A stretch of 64,000 nucleotides of DNA from Maritimibacter harenae (GCF_009882975.1 NZ_WTUX01000017.1:286361-350360), one strand, 5' to 3'; counted from the first letter of the stretch, positions 9,674-19,657 are shown. A program made the numbers and translations. The notes: a model not told the origin generated them from the sequence alone.

Positions 9674-11275
9674 TCACCCCCCGCGCAGCGCCCGGCGCAT
9701 GATCTTGCCGGTCGCCGTCATGGGCAGTTCGTCGACGAAGGCCACCTGCCGGGGGGCGACATGGGGCGAAACCTTGTCGCGCACCCGCTGGATCAACGCG
9801 TCGGCAAGCCCGTCGCGCGCCGCGCCCGCACGCAGCACCACGTAGGCCTTCACCACCTCCCCCCGCGTCTCGTCAGGCACGCCCACGGCCGCCGCCATCA
9901 CCACGTCGGGATGACCCGTGAGGCAGGTCTCGATCTCTGTCGGCCCGATCCGGTAACCGGCCGAGGAAATCACGTCGTCGTCGCGGCTCACGTAGGTGAA
10001 GTAGCCGTCCGCATCCATCACGCCCAGGTCGCCGGTGCGCATCCAGTCGCCGATGAACTTCTCCGCCGTCTTCTCCGGCAGGTTCCAGTAGCCCAGGGAC
10101 ATGACCGGGTCCGGGCGCTTCACCGCGATCTCGCCCACCGTGCCGGGCGTCACCTCGCGCCCCTCGGCGTCGAGGATCGCCACGTCGTGGCCGGGCACCG
10201 CCTGCCCCATGCTGCCGGGCCGAACCTCCATCGATCCGGCGCAGGAAGCGAGCACCAGGTTGCACTCGGTCTGGCCGTAGAACTCGTTGATCGTGACGCC
10301 GAGCGCGTCGCGCGCCCAGTCGAGCAGGTCCGCCCCCAACGCCTCCCCGCCCGACCCGATGGTGCGGATATCGACGCCTTCCGGCACCTCCGCCTGGCGC
10401 ATGAGCTTGAGCGCGGTGGGCGGCAGGAACAGGTTGCGCACCTTCTGGCCGGCGATCAGGCGGTAGGCCTCGGCCGCGTCGAACTTGCGCATCCGGCAGG
10501 AGACGAGCCGCACGCCGTGGTAGAGGCACGGCATCGCCATATCCATGAGCCCCCCGATCCAGGCCCAGTCGGCGGGCGTCCAGCCGACGTCGCCGGGCTG
10601 GGGAAAGCCCTCGTGGTGCAGTTCCACCGACGGCAGGTGGCCGACCAGGAAGCGATGCGCATGAAGCGCGCCCTTGGGCGGTCCGGTCGTCCCTGAGGTG
10701 TAGATGATGACTGCCGGGTCCTCGGCCCCCGCGCGCTCCGGCGCGACGGGCGTGGCTGCCTGAAGTTCCGCCCAGAAATCGCGGCCCTCGCCGTCGCCGA
10801 CCACGAAGACCGCCTCGAGCGCCGGCAGGTCGCCGCGGATCGAGGCCAGCTTGTCGGCCCCCGCGGCATCCGTGACCACCACCCTGGCGCCGCTGTCGCC
10901 CAGCCGGAAGGCCAGCGCGTCCGGCCCGAAAAGCGAGAACAGCGGGATCGAGATCGCCGCGCGTTTCCAGGTGGCCAGGTGGGCGATCAGCGTCTCGGGC
11001 GACTGGCCCAGCAGCACGCCCACCCGATCGCCGCGCCCGATACCGGCCCGGGCCAGCACCGCGGCCATCCGGTCGGAGGCATCGGCAAGTTCGCCGAAGG
11101 TCCAGTCGCGCGTCTCGTCGCCCATGTGGGTGAGCGCAACGCGCCCGGGTTCGTCGCGCGCCCAGCTGTCACAGCACGCCTCGGCCATGTTGAAGTCATC
11201 CGGGATATCCCAGCGAAACCCGGCGCGCAGGGCGGCCCAGTCCCCCGGTCCCCCGACGACCCGCCGGTCCGTCAT
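9674..11275 (-). CDS. Acyl-CoA synthetase (AMP-binding, ACSM/acetyl-CoA synthetase-like)
   Basis: Adenylate-forming ligase activating a carboxylic acid to its CoA thioester. The 533-residue product has the P-loop-like core YTSGTTGPPKGALHAHR, the A5 motif INEFYGQTECN, A7/A8 RTGDLGVMDADGYF and RDDDVISSAGYRIGP, and the A10 lysine motif PMTATGKIMRRAL. The N-terminus and these motifs favour a medium- or short-chain acyl substrate, but chain length cannot be fixed from sequence. Its start overlaps the stop of the upstream lipoprotein gene by 4 bp (ATGA). Confidence 0.9.
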   Translation of the reverse strand: MTDRRVVGGPGDWAALRAGFRWDIPDDFNMAEACCDSWARDEPGRVALTHMGDETRDWTFGELADASDRMAAVLARAGIGRGDRVGVLLGQSPETLIAHLATWKRAAISIPLFSLFGPDALAFRLGDSGARVVVTDAAGADKLASIRGDLPALEAVFVVGDGEGRDFWAELQAATPVAPERAGAEDPAVIIYTSGTTGPPKGALHAHRFLVGHLPSVELHHEGFPQPGDVGWTPADWAWIGGLMDMAMPCLYHGVRLVSCRMRKFDAAEAYRLIAGQKVRNLFLPPTALKLMRQAEVPEGVDIRTIGSGGEALGADLLDWARDALGVTINEFYGQTECNLVLASCAGSMEVRPGSMGQAVPGHDVAILDAEGREVTPGTVGEIAVKRPDPVMSLGYWNLPEKTAEKFIGDWMRTGDLGVMDADGYFTYVSRDDDVISSAGYRIGPTEIETCLTGHPDVVMAAAVGVPDETRGEVVKAYVVLRAGAARDGLADALIQRVRDKVSPHVAPRQVAFVDELPMTATGKIMRRALRGG

Positions 11276-11724
11276 CGCGCGTAGACGGTCAGCGTGTGAA
11301 GCCCCGCCAGCCCGACCTCGAGCAGCCGCAGCGCGGGGAGCGAAATCCGGCTCCCGGCCGTCGGCGGCCCATCGAGCGGACGAAGCTCGAGCTGCACCGA
11401 CTTGCCGTTCTCGGCCACCACGCGCCCCGGCGTCACCGCGGTGACGAGCGGCGTTGCCATCCAGATGCCCGGCTCCGTCGGGCTGCCCAGAGACGCGACG
11501 GTGGTCCCCAGTTCACGCTCGCCCGCGGGCTCCGGTGCGGCCAACGCGGCGCTGCGCTCTTCCTCCGTCGTGGTGTCGAGCGCGTCCTCGGTGTTCGCAT
11601 CCGGCGGCGGCGCGTTGGGCGCACGGGCCTCGGGCGTGGTCACGTTTGCGGCAGGGCGCAGGAACTCGGGCATCGACGAACAGCCCGCAAGCCCCAGAAC
11701 GGCAATCAGAACAAGGTGTTTCAT
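11272..11724 (-). CDS. Small predicted lipoprotein, function unknown
   Basis: A 150-residue protein with a lipoprotein signal peptide and lipobox LAGC (Cys15), then a Pro/Ala/Glu-rich disordered stretch (about 25-75) and a compact C-terminal part with PTEPGIWMATPLVT and SVQLELRPLDG that may form a small beta domain. The +2 residue after the Cys is Ser, compatible with outer-membrane sorting. The next gene, an acyl-CoA synthetase, overlaps it. It is divergent from moaA with an 83-bp shared upstream region. The family is not recognised. Confidence 0.8.
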   Translation of the reverse strand: MKHLVLIAVLGLAGCSSMPEFLRPAANVTTPEARAPNAPPPDANTEDALDTTTEEERSAALAAPEPAGERELGTTVASLGSPTEPGIWMATPLVTAVTPGRVVAENGKSVQLELRPLDGPPTAGSRISLPALRLLEVGLAGLHTLTVYAR

Positions 11725-11807
11725 GGGAAAAGCTTACGACCTAAGCCCCATCCGGCCAAGAGGGGATAACGCTTGCCCCGGCCGCAGCGCGCCCCTACGT
11801 TTGAGGG

Positions 11808-12818
11808 ATGGAGACGACACCGCTCATCGACCCGTTCCAGCGCCCGATCACCTATCTCAGGCTGTCGGTCACGGACCGCTGCGATTTCCGCTGCACCTAC
11901 TGCATGGCGGAGAACATGACGTTCCTGCCGAAGAAGGAGCTTCTGACGCTCGAGGAACTCGACCGCGTCTCGACCGCCTTCATCGGCCTTGGCGTGAAGA
12001 AGCTGCGCATCACGGGCGGCGAACCGCTCGTGCGCCGCGACATCATGGAATATTTCCGCGCCATGTCGCGCCACCTCGACTCGGGCGCGCTGGACGAGCT
12101 GACGTTGACCACCAACGGCTCACAGCTCGAACGGTTCGCCGGCGAACTGGCGGACGCGGGCGTGCGCCGCGTGAACATCTCGATGGACAGCCTCGATCCG
12201 CAGAAATTCGCCGACATCACCCGGCGCGGCGACCTCGCGAAGGTCATCCGCGGCCTCGACGCGGCGCAAGAGGCGGGTCTTCGCATCAAGATCAACGCGG
12301 TGGCGCTCAAGAATTTCAACGAGGACGAGCTCTTCACGCTGACCGAATGGTGCGCCGAGCGCGACATGGACCTCACCTGGATCGAGGTCATGCCGATGGG
12401 CGACATCGGCAACGAGAACCGGCTCGACCAGTACTGGCCGCTCACCGACCTGCGCGAGCGGCTTGAAGAGCGCTACACGGTCACGCCGCTGGCCGAACGC
12501 TCCGGCGGGCCCGCGCGTTACGTCCGGCTCGAGGAGACCGGGCAGAAGATCGGTTTCATCACCCCGCTCACGCACAATTTCTGCGAAAGCTGCAACCGCG
12601 TGCGCATGACCTGCACGGGCGAGCTCTACATGTGCCTGGGGCAAGAGGACCGCGCCGACCTGCGCCAGCCGCTGCGCGAACATCCGGACACCGACGAACC
12701 GCTCGTGGCCGCGATCCGCGAGGCGATCACGCGCAAGCCCAAGGGTCACGATTTCGACTATTCCCGCCAGCGCGCGGACGGCCAGGTCTCACGCCACATG
12801 AGCCACACCGGGGGCTGA
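11808..12818 (+). CDS. moaA: GTP 3',8-cyclase MoaA (molybdenum cofactor biosynthesis)
   Basis: Radical SAM enzyme for the first step of molybdopterin synthesis, converting GTP to 3',8-cyclo-7,8-dihydro-GTP before MoaC. The 336-residue product has the N-terminal CDFRCTYC (CxxxCxxC) cluster site, the GGEP motif ([13 protein letters not shown]), the C-terminal second cluster [11 protein letters not shown] and the conserved terminal Gly-Gly. The start is preceded by TTTGAGGG. No other moa or mob genes are in the window. A terminator follows 32 bp later. Confidence 0.97.
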   Translation: METTPLIDPFQRPITYLRLSVTDRCDFRCTYCMAENMTFLPKKELLTLEELDRVSTAFIGLGVKKLRITGGEPLVRRDIMEYFRAMSRHLDSGALDELTLTTNGSQLERFAGELADAGVRRVNISMDSLDPQKFADITRRGDLAKVIRGLDAAQEAGLRIKINAVALKNFNEDELFTLTEWCAERDMDLTWIEVMPMGDIGNENRLDQYWPLTDLRERLEERYTVTPLAERSGGPARYVRLEETGQKIGFITPLTHNFCESCNRVRMTCTGELYMCLGQEDRADLRQPLREHPDTDEPLVAAIREAITRKPKGHDFDYSRQRADGQVSRHMSHTGG

Positions 12819-12849
12819 TCCCTCGCCTTGATGGCCTGAAGAACAAAAG

Positions 12850-12881
12850 AGCGTGCGACGCCAGCCGCACGCCTTTTTCTT
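12850..12881. terminator. Bidirectional terminator between moaA and the M20 gene
   Basis: Stem GCGTGCG/CGCACGC (12851-12857, 12866-12872) with an 8-nt loop, followed on the plus strand by CTTTTTCTT. On the minus strand it is followed by TCTTTTGTTC, so it can serve both convergent genes. Confidence 0.8.
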
Positions 12882-12895
12882 GCGCAAGGCCCGCC

Positions 12896-14062
12896 TCAGG
12901 CGGCCGGCATCCGGCGCTCCACGATCTCGGCCCACCAGCTGCAGCCCGCCGGGATCGCCTCGTCGTTGAAGTTGTATTCCGGGTGGTGCACCGGCGCGGT
13001 GTCGCCATTGCCCACGAGAATGTAGGCCCCCGGCCGCGCCTCGAGCATGTAGGCGAAATCCTCGCCCCCCATGATCGGGTCCGCCTCGGCGGTTTCCTTC
13101 CCGGTGACGGCCTGCGCCACCTCGGCTGCAAAGGCCGTCTGCTCCTCGGAGTTCACCATCACCGGGTAGCCCGGCAGGTATGTGAAATGCGCCTTGGCCC
13201 CGAACCCGGACGCAATGCCCTCGGCCAGCGCGCGCACGCGTTCCGGGGCGGCCTCGCGCACGTCCGCGTCATGGGTGCGGATCGTGCCCTTCATGTGCAC
13301 GCGCTGCGGGATCACGTTGTAGCTGTCGCCCTCGGTCTGCATCGCGGTGACGCTCACCACCACGTGCTTGACCGGGTCCACGTTGCGGCTCGCGATGGTC
13401 TGGAGCGCGGTGATCACGTGGCTTGCGACCACCGTCGGGTCGATCCCTTCGTGGGGCTTGGCGGCATGGCTGCCGGTCCCCTCGATCGTCAGGTCGAACT
13501 GGTCGGTCGCGGCAAAGAAGCCGCCCGCGCGGATCTGGAACTCGCCGGTCGGCACCCCGGGCCAGTTGTGCATGCCAAAGACCTCCTGGATGCCCCAGCG
13601 GTCCATCATCCCGTCCTCGACCATCTCGCGGCCCCCGCCGCCGCCCTCTTCGGCAGGTTGGAAGATCACCACGCAGGTGCCGTCGAAATTGCGGGTCTCG
13701 GCCAGGTACTGCGCCGCGCCCAGCAGCATCGAGGTGTGCCCGTCGTGCCCGCAGGCGTGCATCAAGCCTTCCGTGCCCGAGGCGTAGGGCAGCCCCGTCG
13801 CCTCCTTGATCGGCAGCGCGTCCATGTCGGCGCGCAGGCCGATCACCTTGCCGCGGGTGTCCGACCGGCCCTTGATGACGCCCACGACGCCGGTGCGCCC
13901 GATCCCCTCGACCACCTCGTCACAGCCGAAGTCCCGCAGCTTCTCGGCCACGAGGCCGGCGGTGCGGTGGGTGTCGAACAGAAGCTCGGGGTTGGCGTGA
14001 ATGTCCTGGCGCCATGCGGCGATGTCGCCGTGCAATTCGGCGAAGCGGTTCTTGATGGGCAT
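12896..14062 (-). CDS. M20 family amidohydrolase (hippurate/N-acyl amino acid hydrolase type)
   Basis: Zinc-dependent aminoacylase of the M20D group that removes N-acyl groups from amino acids. The 388-residue product shows the family landmarks: ADMDALPI, the metal-ligand segment ACGHDGHTSMLLGAA, QPAEEGGGGGREM and near the end MGGEDFAYMLE. The chosen start, 14062 (MPIKNRFAEL), has AAGGAGA 6 nt upstream; a longer form would add 16 atypical residues. The acyl substrate is not determinable here. It lies downstream of ruvB with a 54-bp gap and may be read from the ruv promoter. Confidence 0.92.
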   Translation of the reverse strand: MPIKNRFAELHGDIAAWRQDIHANPELLFDTHRTAGLVAEKLRDFGCDEVVEGIGRTGVVGVIKGRSDTRGKVIGLRADMDALPIKEATGLPYASGTEGLMHACGHDGHTSMLLGAAQYLAETRNFDGTCVVIFQPAEEGGGGGREMVEDGMMDRWGIQEVFGMHNWPGVPTGEFQIRAGGFFAATDQFDLTIEGTGSHAAKPHEGIDPTVVASHVITALQTIASRNVDPVKHVVVSVTAMQTEGDSYNVIPQRVHMKGTIRTHDADVREAAPERVRALAEGIASGFGAKAHFTYLPGYPVMVNSEEQTAFAAEVAQAVTGKETAEADPIMGGEDFAYMLEARPGAYILVGNGDTAPVHHPEYNFNDEAIPAGCSWWAEIVERRMPAA

Positions 14063-14116
14063 GAGGGTCTCCTTTGCACGGAATCTGTGCCCGGTCCCTC
14101 GGACAGTCAAGCGGCC

Positions 14117-15145
14117 TTACTCCTCGAAGAGCCGCCCCTGCCCCGACGTCCGCGGCGCCTCGAGCCCGAGGTGACGCCAGGCCAGATGGCCCAGCAGACG
14201 CCCGCGCGGGGTGCGCTGGATCAGGCCCTGCTGCAGGAGATACGGCTCGATCACCTCCTCGAGCGCATCGCGGCTTTCCGACAGCGCCGCCGCCATCGTC
14301 TCGATCCCCACCGGGCCGCCGCCGTAATGCTCCGCCATCAGCGTGAGATACCGCCGGTCGGCCCCGTCGAGCCCGAGATGATCGACCCCGAGGCGCGTGA
14401 GCGCGTTGTCCGCGATCTCGCGCGTGATGCGACCGTCGCCCTCGACCACGGCGAAGTCGACCACCCGGCGCAGCAACCGCCCGGCGATGCGCGGCGTGCC
14501 GCGCGCCCGTTTCGCGATCTCGAGCGCGCCTTCCGCCTCGGCGGGTGCCCCCATCTTGACCGCGTTCTTGGTCACGATCTGGTTGAGTTCCTCGACCGTA
14601 TAGAACTGCAGCCGCGTTGGAATGCCGAACCGATCCCGCAGGGGCGTCGTCAGCAGGCCCAAGCGCGTGGTGGCGCCCACCAGCGTGAAGGGCTGCAACT
14701 CGATGCGCACGGTGCGCGCGGCCGGCCCCTCGCCGATGACGAGATCGAGCTCGAAATCCTCCATCGCCGGGTAGAGCACTTCCTCGACCACCGGGTTCAG
14801 CCGGTGGATCTCGTCGATGAAGAGCACGTCGCGCGCTTCGAGGTTCGTGAGAATCGCCGCCAGGTCGCCCGCTTTCGCAAGCACCGGGCCCGAGGTCATG
14901 CGGAAGTTCACGCCCAGCTCGCGCGCCATGATCTGCGCAAGCGTCGTCTTGCCCAGGCCGGGGGGGCCGTGAAACAGCGCGTGATCCATCGCCTCGCCCC
15001 TCCGCCGCGCGCTTTCGATGAAGACACGCAGGTTCGCGCGGGCCTCGGCCTGGCCGATGAAATCGTCCAGGAGCTGCGGGCGCAGCGCCCGGTCGGTATC
15101 CTCGGGCATCGGCTCGGGACGCAGGGTGGGGTCAGGCTCGGTCAT
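14117..15145 (-). CDS. ruvB: Holliday junction branch-migration ATPase RuvB
   Basis: Hexameric AAA+ motor that drives branch migration of Holliday junctions loaded by RuvA. The 342-residue product has Walker A GPPGLGKT (60-67), Walker B FIDEIHR, sensor GATTRLGLL and the C-terminal winged helix ending [18 protein letters not shown]. It follows ruvA by 57 bp in the order ruvC-ruvA-ruvB. Confidence 0.97.
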   Translation of the reverse strand: MTEPDPTLRPEPMPEDTDRALRPQLLDDFIGQAEARANLRVFIESARRRGEAMDHALFHGPPGLGKTTLAQIMARELGVNFRMTSGPVLAKAGDLAAILTNLEARDVLFIDEIHRLNPVVEEVLYPAMEDFELDLVIGEGPAARTVRIELQPFTLVGATTRLGLLTTPLRDRFGIPTRLQFYTVEELNQIVTKNAVKMGAPAEAEGALEIAKRARGTPRIAGRLLRRVVDFAVVEGDGRITREIADNALTRLGVDHLGLDGADRRYLTLMAEHYGGGPVGIETMAAALSESRDALEEVIEPYLLQQGLIQRTPRGRLLGHLAWRHLGLEAPRTSGQGRLFEE

Positions 15146-15202
15146 GTCTCTCTCGCGGCCAGAGCGAAGTCGCCCGTCGGGCGGATGAGCGTTCCATCTT
15201 CC

Positions 15203-15880
15203 CTACCCCTTCGGCGCCAAGAGCTTCAAGGCCGCGCGGATGAGCCCGGCCGTGTCGAGGGCCGGGTCCTCGCCCAGTGCCGTGGCCACAGCGCCCGCCG
15301 CCTCGCCGGGCGCGTAGCCCAGGTTCGCGAGCGCCGAGAGCGCCTCCTGCTGGGCGGAGTTCGATGGCGCGGGCGCCGGGGCGGCGGTCGTCGGGGCCAC
15401 GGGGGCCGTGTCGGTTTCGACCAGCGCATCGTCGTCCGGTGCGGCGGTGGCCGTCGGCCCCGCGCCCATCGCCATGACCGTGGGTGCCTTGTCCTTGAGT
15501 TCGTTGACCACCCGCTGCGCGGTCTTGGGCCCCAGGCCCTTCGCGGCCTTCACGGCGTTCCAGTCCCCCAGCGCGATCGCCCGGCTCACGCCGCCCGCGC
15601 CCAGCGTGCCCAGGATCGCGATCGCGGCCTTGGCCCCGATGCCCTGCACCGTCATCAGGAGGCGGAACCATTCCTTCTCCACGAGCGAGGTGAACCCGTG
15701 CAGCTGCATCAGGTCCTCACGCACGATCATGTCGGTGTAGAGCGCCACCGCCGCCCCGGGTCCCGGCAGCGCCGCGAGCGTGCGGTCCGAGACGTGGACG
15801 ATGTAGCCCACGCCGCGCACGTCGATCAGCACGTGATCGTCGCCCTTGTAGTCGATCCGGCCCGACAGCTTTCCGATCAT
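15203..15880 (-). CDS. ruvA: Holliday junction branch-migration protein RuvA
   Basis: Tetrameric DNA-binding subunit of RuvAB. The 225-residue product begins [11 protein letters not shown] (OB fold), has helix-hairpin-helix segments [14 protein letters not shown] and [13 protein letters not shown], an Ala/Pro-rich flexible linker (about 140-180) longer than in enteric RuvA, and the C-terminal RuvB-contact domain [18 protein letters not shown] overlaps the ruvC stop (ATGA). Confidence 0.96.
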   Translation of the reverse strand: MIGKLSGRIDYKGDDHVLIDVRGVGYIVHVSDRTLAALPGPGAAVALYTDMIVREDLMQLHGFTSLVEKEWFRLLMTVQGIGAKAAIAILGTLGAGGVSRAIALGDWNAVKAAKGLGPKTAQRVVNELKDKAPTVMAMGAGPTATAAPDDDALVETDTAPVAPTTAAPAPAPSNSAQQEALSALANLGYAPGEAAGAVATALGEDPALDTAGLIRAALKLLAPKG

Positions 15881-16383
15881 GCCCGCACCTTCGCGACCGC
15901 CTGCGCGAGCCGGTCGCCGGCGCGTGCATGGTGGGCATGGCAAAGCGCGATGGCCAAGGCGTCGGCCGCGTCCGGCCCCGCGATCTCGATCCCCGGAAGC
16001 TGCAGGCGCACCATGTGGTCGATCTGGCGCTTGTCGGCATGGCCCACGCCCACCACCGTCTTCTTCACGGTGTTGGGCGCGTATTCGCCCACCGAAATCC
16101 CGGCGCGCGCTGGCACCAGCATCGCGATCCCGCGCGCCTGGCCCAGCTTGAGCGTACCGGCCCCGTCCTTGTTCACGAAGGTCTGCTCGACCGCCGCCGT
16201 GTCGGGCGCGAGCCGGGTGATCACCGCGCTCAGCGCGTCGAAAAGCGCGAGCAGCCGGTCGGCCATCGCCGTGCCCGTGCCGTGACAGACACCGTTCTCC
16301 ACGTGCGATATGCGCGAGCCCTCGACCTCGATCACGCCCCATCCGAGGTTTCGCAACCCCGGGTCGATGCCCATTACCCGCAT
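15877..16383 (-). CDS. ruvC: Holliday junction resolvase RuvC
   Basis: RNase H-fold endonuclease that cuts Holliday junctions. The 168-residue product shows the acidic catalytic residues: Asp7 in MRVMGIDPG, Glu66 in AAVEQTF, and Asp138/Asp141 in [14 protein letters not shown]. The start at 16383 is the normal one for the family; a longer in-frame extension lacks family features. It is the first gene of ruvCAB and divergent from the DUF1127 gene across 208 bp. Alphaproteobacterial ruvCAB is often LexA-controlled, but no consensus GTTC-N7-GTTC or GAAC-N7-GAAC box was seen upstream. Confidence 0.96.
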   Translation of the reverse strand: MRVMGIDPGLRNLGWGVIEVEGSRISHVENGVCHGTGTAMADRLLALFDALSAVITRLAPDTAAVEQTFVNKDGAGTLKLGQARGIAMLVPARAGISVGEYAPNTVKKTVVGVGHADKRQIDHMVRLQLPGIEIAGPDAADALAIALCHAHHARAGDRLAQAVAKVRA

Positions 16384-16591
16384 GTTGACTGCCCTTCGTG
16401 TTCTTGTTGCCCGGAAACTAGCACGAAACGGGAACATCTGCCAAGAACCAAGGGCGTGGCCGTTCGCCATGCACGGGCGGCAAGGGTCCCATTCCCAAAT
16501 GGCATTTGTGCGCACGCGGCCGCCCCCCTATTTCCCGCTGGTCCGCAGGATAGTTTTCAAACCGCCCAATTTCCGGGCAAGGAGCGCCACC

Positions 16592-16777
16592 ATGGCCATC
16601 GAAGCCACCACTCACGGGCCCGCAGATCTGATGACGCGCGTGGCCCACCTCACCGCCGACCTGTGGGTCGCCCTCAAGCGTCGCCACGCCGAGCGCGAAA
16701 CCCGGCGCATTCTCGCGTCGCTGTCGGACGCGCAGCTCGACGACATCGGGGTGATGCGCGGCGACCTGCTGCGCTGA
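16592..16777 (+). CDS. DUF1127 (YjiS-like) small protein
   Basis: A 61-residue protein with the C-terminal DUF1127 core, RRHAERETRRILASLSDAQL followed by DDIGVMRGDLL. Short DUF1127 proteins in other alphaproteobacteria have been linked to phosphate, carbon or RNA metabolism, but the role here is unknown. The start at 16592 is set by AAGGAG 8 nt upstream. It is a single gene closed by a strong terminator 22 bp downstream and divergent from ruvC. Confidence 0.85.
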   Translation: MAIEATTHGPADLMTRVAHLTADLWVALKRRHAERETRRILASLSDAQLDDIGVMRGDLLR

Positions 16778-16798
16778 TCCGGTCCGCCGGTTCCATTG

Positions 16799-16830
16799 AA
16801 AAAGGCCGCTCCCCGGGAGCGGCCTTTTTT
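16799..16830. terminator. Strong bidirectional terminator between DUF1127 gene and degP
   Basis: Perfect 9-bp stem GGCCGCTCC/GGAGCGGCC (16804-16812, 16816-16824) with a 3-nt loop, A5 before and T6 after, so it works on both strands for the two convergent genes. Confidence 0.92.
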
Positions 16831-16875
16831 GTCGGTCTTCGCGGTGACAGGGGGCCGGTCGTCCGGCCCGCCCCG

Positions 16876-18378
16876 TCACTCTTCGACGGGCAGCGCCACG
16901 AAGCGCGGGTCGCCGCCCCGGCGCACCAGGAGCAGGATCGACTGCCGCCCGCCATCGCGCGCCGCTTCGATCCGGTCCTCGAGATCCCCGATCGTGGTGA
17001 GCCGTTCCTGCCCCGCCTCGGTGATCACGTCACCTTCGACGAGACCCTTTTCCGCGGCGGCACTGTTCGGGTCCACCGCCGTGATCACGATCCCTTCGGC
17101 GCCCGCATCGAGCCCGAGCTCTTCGCGCAGCGCGTCGGTCATCTCCGACAGGGTCAGGCCGAGCACGGTCTTCTCCGCAACCTCGGGCGCCGGCGCTTCC
17201 GGCTCCTCGGTCTGCTCGTCGGCGGCCAGCGCTTCTTCGCGGCGGCCCAGCGTCACGCGGACCGTCTGGGTCTGGCCGTCGCGCAGGATCACCACGCGCA
17301 CGGTCTCGCCCACGCCGGAGTTGCCGACGATGCGCACCAGTTCCCGGGTGTCGGTCACGTCCTGTCCGCCGAAGCTCAGGATCAGGTCGCCGGCCTGGAT
17401 GCCCGCGTCCATCGCGGGGCCTTCCGGCACGTCCGTGACAAGCGCGCCCTTGGTGGAGTCGAGCCCCATCGCCTCGGCCACATCCTCGGTCACGTCCTGG
17501 ATGCGCACACCCAGCCAGCCGCGCCGCGTCTCGCCGTACTCCTTGAGCTGGTCGACCACGCGGGTCACCACGTTCGAGGCCATCGCGAAGCCGATCCCGA
17601 TCGAGCCGCCATTGGGCGACAGGATCGCGGTGTTCACGCCCACGACCTGCCCCTGCATGTTGAACAGCGGCCCGCCCGAGTTGCCCCGGTTGATCGCCGC
17701 GTCGGTCTGGAGGAAATCGTCGTAGGTGCCCTGGAGCTCACGCCCCCGGGCCGAGATGATGCCCGCGGAGATCGAGAACCCCTGGCCCAGCGGGTTGCCC
17801 ATCGCCAGCACCCAGTCACCGACCCGGATCGCGTCCGAATCGCCGAAGGCCACGTAGGGCAGCGGCTGGTCGGTCTCGACCTTGAGAAGCGCGATGTCGG
17901 TGTTGGGATCGGTGCCCACCACCTCGGCGTCGAGCTCGCCGCGATCACCGAAGAACTCGATGACGATCTCGTCGGCGCCCTCGATGACGTGGTTGTTGGT
18001 GACGATGTAGCCGTCCTCGGAAATCACGAAGCCGGACCCGAGCGCGGAAGAGCGGCGCGTGCGCGGCGGCTCCCCCTCCCCGTTGCGATCGAGGAAATCC
18101 CGGAAGAAATCCTCGAACGGCGAGCCTTCCGGCACCATCGGTGCGGGACCCGTGTCCTGGGCCACGACGGTCGCCGTGGTGATGTTGACCACGGCCGGGC
18201 TCACCTTCTCGGCCAGGTCCGCAAAGCTCGTCGGCCGGGTCTGCGCGTTTGCGGCGGCCGTCAGGGCCAGCACGGCCGCGGCCATCATGGCAAAGAACGT
18301 TGCGATCAATTTGGGGTTCGGACGGGCCTGGGCCCTTGCCTGCGCTTTCACTGCGGTCTCCTCTGACATCCTCGCCAT
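16876..18378 (-). CDS. degP: DegP/HtrA-type periplasmic serine protease
   Basis: Periplasmic protease-chaperone (Do family). The 500-residue product has an N-terminal hydrophobic signal (about 24-44, ending AAANAQ), a trypsin-like domain with catalytic His (VTNNHVI), Asp (NTDIALL) and Ser (RGNSGGP), and two PDZ domains, the first from RRGWLGVRIQDV and the second with EGIVITAVDPNSAAAEKGL. The start at 18378 has GGAGA 8 nt upstream; 18369 is possible. It lies 92 bp downstream of DUF2065 in the hflK-hflC-DUF2065-degP string, which groups FtsH modulators with envelope proteolysis. Confidence 0.95.
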   Translation of the reverse strand: MARMSEETAVKAQARAQARPNPKLIATFFAMMAAAVLALTAAANAQTRPTSFADLAEKVSPAVVNITTATVVAQDTGPAPMVPEGSPFEDFFRDFLDRNGEGEPPRTRRSSALGSGFVISEDGYIVTNNHVIEGADEIVIEFFGDRGELDAEVVGTDPNTDIALLKVETDQPLPYVAFGDSDAIRVGDWVLAMGNPLGQGFSISAGIISARGRELQGTYDDFLQTDAAINRGNSGGPLFNMQGQVVGVNTAILSPNGGSIGIGFAMASNVVTRVVDQLKEYGETRRGWLGVRIQDVTEDVAEAMGLDSTKGALVTDVPEGPAMDAGIQAGDLILSFGGQDVTDTRELVRIVGNSGVGETVRVVILRDGQTQTVRVTLGRREEALAADEQTEEPEAPAPEVAEKTVLGLTLSEMTDALREELGLDAGAEGIVITAVDPNSAAAEKGLVEGDVITEAGQERLTTIGDLEDRIEAARDGGRQSILLLVRRGGDPRFVALPVEE

Positions 18379-18470
18379 TGGTTGTCTCCATCTTTCCAGA
18401 TCGGACGCGGGCGGCGCAACGCAATCTTCATCGAGAGCCGTCACGCCCCCGTGACACGGCGACGCGCCGC

Positions 18471-18656
18471 CTATCCCCGCACGAGCCAGATCAGCACCAC
18501 CCCGGCCGCCACGGCGAACAGCCCGATCAGCCGCCGCTGCTCACGCGACAGGGTCGCGATGGCGGCGAGCAGCTGATCCAGCCGGCCGGGCAACAGGGCG
18601 AAGACCAGGCCCTCGATCACGAGGACCAGGCCCAGCCCGGTCAAGGCCCAGGTCAT
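18471..18656 (-). CDS. DUF2065 (YjeT-like) small membrane protein
   Basis: A 61-residue protein with two predicted membrane helices, one at about 4-23 and one at about 42-59, separated by a short basic loop (SREQRRLIG). DUF2065 proteins characteristically follow hflC; the function is unknown, though association with HflKC is a reasonable guess. The ATG overlaps the hflC stop (ATGA). Confidence 0.88.
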   Translation of the reverse strand: MTWALTGLGLVLVIEGLVFALLPGRLDQLLAAIATLSREQRRLIGLFAVAAGVVLIWLVRG

Positions 18657-19657
18657 TGACCGACGTTTTGCTCGGTCTCGTCCGGCTCACCGGGGGCCAG
18701 GTCGCCCTCCGGCGCAGCGTCCGCTTCGTCCTGCGTGGTCGACGCCTCGGCCTCCGGCTCGGGAAGCGTGGGCGCCACGCCCGTGTCCAGCGCCGCCCGG
18801 TCGGACTTCAGGTAGTTGAAGAACTGGCTGTCCGGCGAGATCACCATCGTCGAGTTGTCGCCCGTGAGCGAACGCTCGTAGGCCCGCATGGAGCGGTAGA
18901 AGGCGAAGAACTCCGGGTCGCGCCCGAACGCGTCGGCGAAGATCGCGTTGCGCTCGGCGTCGGCTTCACCACGGATGATGTCGGCCTGGCGCTGCGCGTC
19001 CGAGGTGGTTTCGACCACGGTCCGGTCGGCCTGGGCGCGCAGGCGCTGCGCGGCCTCGTTACCACGGGCGATCTCGTCGGCCGCCTCACGCTGACGCTCG
19101 GCCCGCATCCGTTCGAAGGTCGCGGCGAGGTTCTGCTCCGGCAGGTCCGCGCGCTTGATGCGCACGTCGATGACCCGGACGCCCAGCGCGGCCGCCTCGT
19201 CGCGCGACTGGTCGCGGATCTGGTTCATCAGCGCGACACGGTCGACCGACAGCACGGCGTCGGAGGGCACGCCACCCAGCACTTCGCGCAGCTCGGCGTT
19301 CAGGATCCGCTCGAGACGGTTACGCGCCCCGGTGATGCCCGACGCGCCAACGGCACGGCGGAACTGCGTGGCATCCTCGATCCGCCAACGCGCGAACGCG
19401 TCGACGACCAGGCGCCGGTCGTCCGCCGGCGTCACCTCGAGCGGCTGGGTGTCCAGCGGCAGGATGCGGTCGTCGTACTTGGCGATTTCGTGCAGCACGG
19501 GCACCTTGAAGTAGAGGCCCGGTTCGCCGATTTCGGCGGTCACTTCACCGAACCACAGGCGCAGGGCCTTTTCGCGTTCGTCCACGATATAGAACGAATT
19601 CAGGCCGATGAAGACGAGGACTGCGAGCAGCCCGAGAATGACATAGGAACGACGCAT
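18653..19657 (-). CDS. hflC: FtsH protease modulator HflC
   Basis: SPFH/prohibitin-family membrane protein that forms a periplasmic cage with HflK around FtsH. The 334-residue product has an N-terminal membrane helix (YVILGLLAVLVFIGL), an SPFH domain with DEREKALRLWFGEV, and a helical region AERQREAADEIARGNEAAQ. The C-terminal tail (about 295-334) is an acidic low-complexity extension. The start shares one base with the hflK stop (TGATG). Confidence 0.95.
   Translation of the reverse strand: MRRSYVILGLLAVLVFIGLNSFYIVDEREKALRLWFGEVTAEIGEPGLYFKVPVLHEIAKYDDRILPLDTQPLEVTPADDRRLVVDAFARWRIEDATQFRRAVGASGITGARNRLERILNAELREVLGGVPSDAVLSVDRVALMNQIRDQSRDEAAALGVRVIDVRIKRADLPEQNLAATFERMRAERQREAADEIARGNEAAQRLRAQADRTVVETTSDAQRQADIIRGEADAERNAIFADAFGRDPEFFAFYRSMRAYERSLTGDNSTMVISPDSQFFNYLKSDRAALDTGVAPTLPEPEAEASTTQDEADAAPEGDLAPGEPDETEQNVGQ

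Noticed and set aside
11725..11807. Molybdenum cofactor riboswitch before moaA
   Set aside because: The shared upstream region is only 83 bp and lacks room and the paired elements expected for a Moco leader.
16432..16448. GAAC-N9-GAAC upstream of ruvC as a LexA box
   Set aside because: The alphaproteobacterial SOS box needs a 7-bp spacer (GAAC-N7-GAAC or GTTC-N7-GTTC); this one has 9, and no better match was found in the ruvC-DUF1127 gap.
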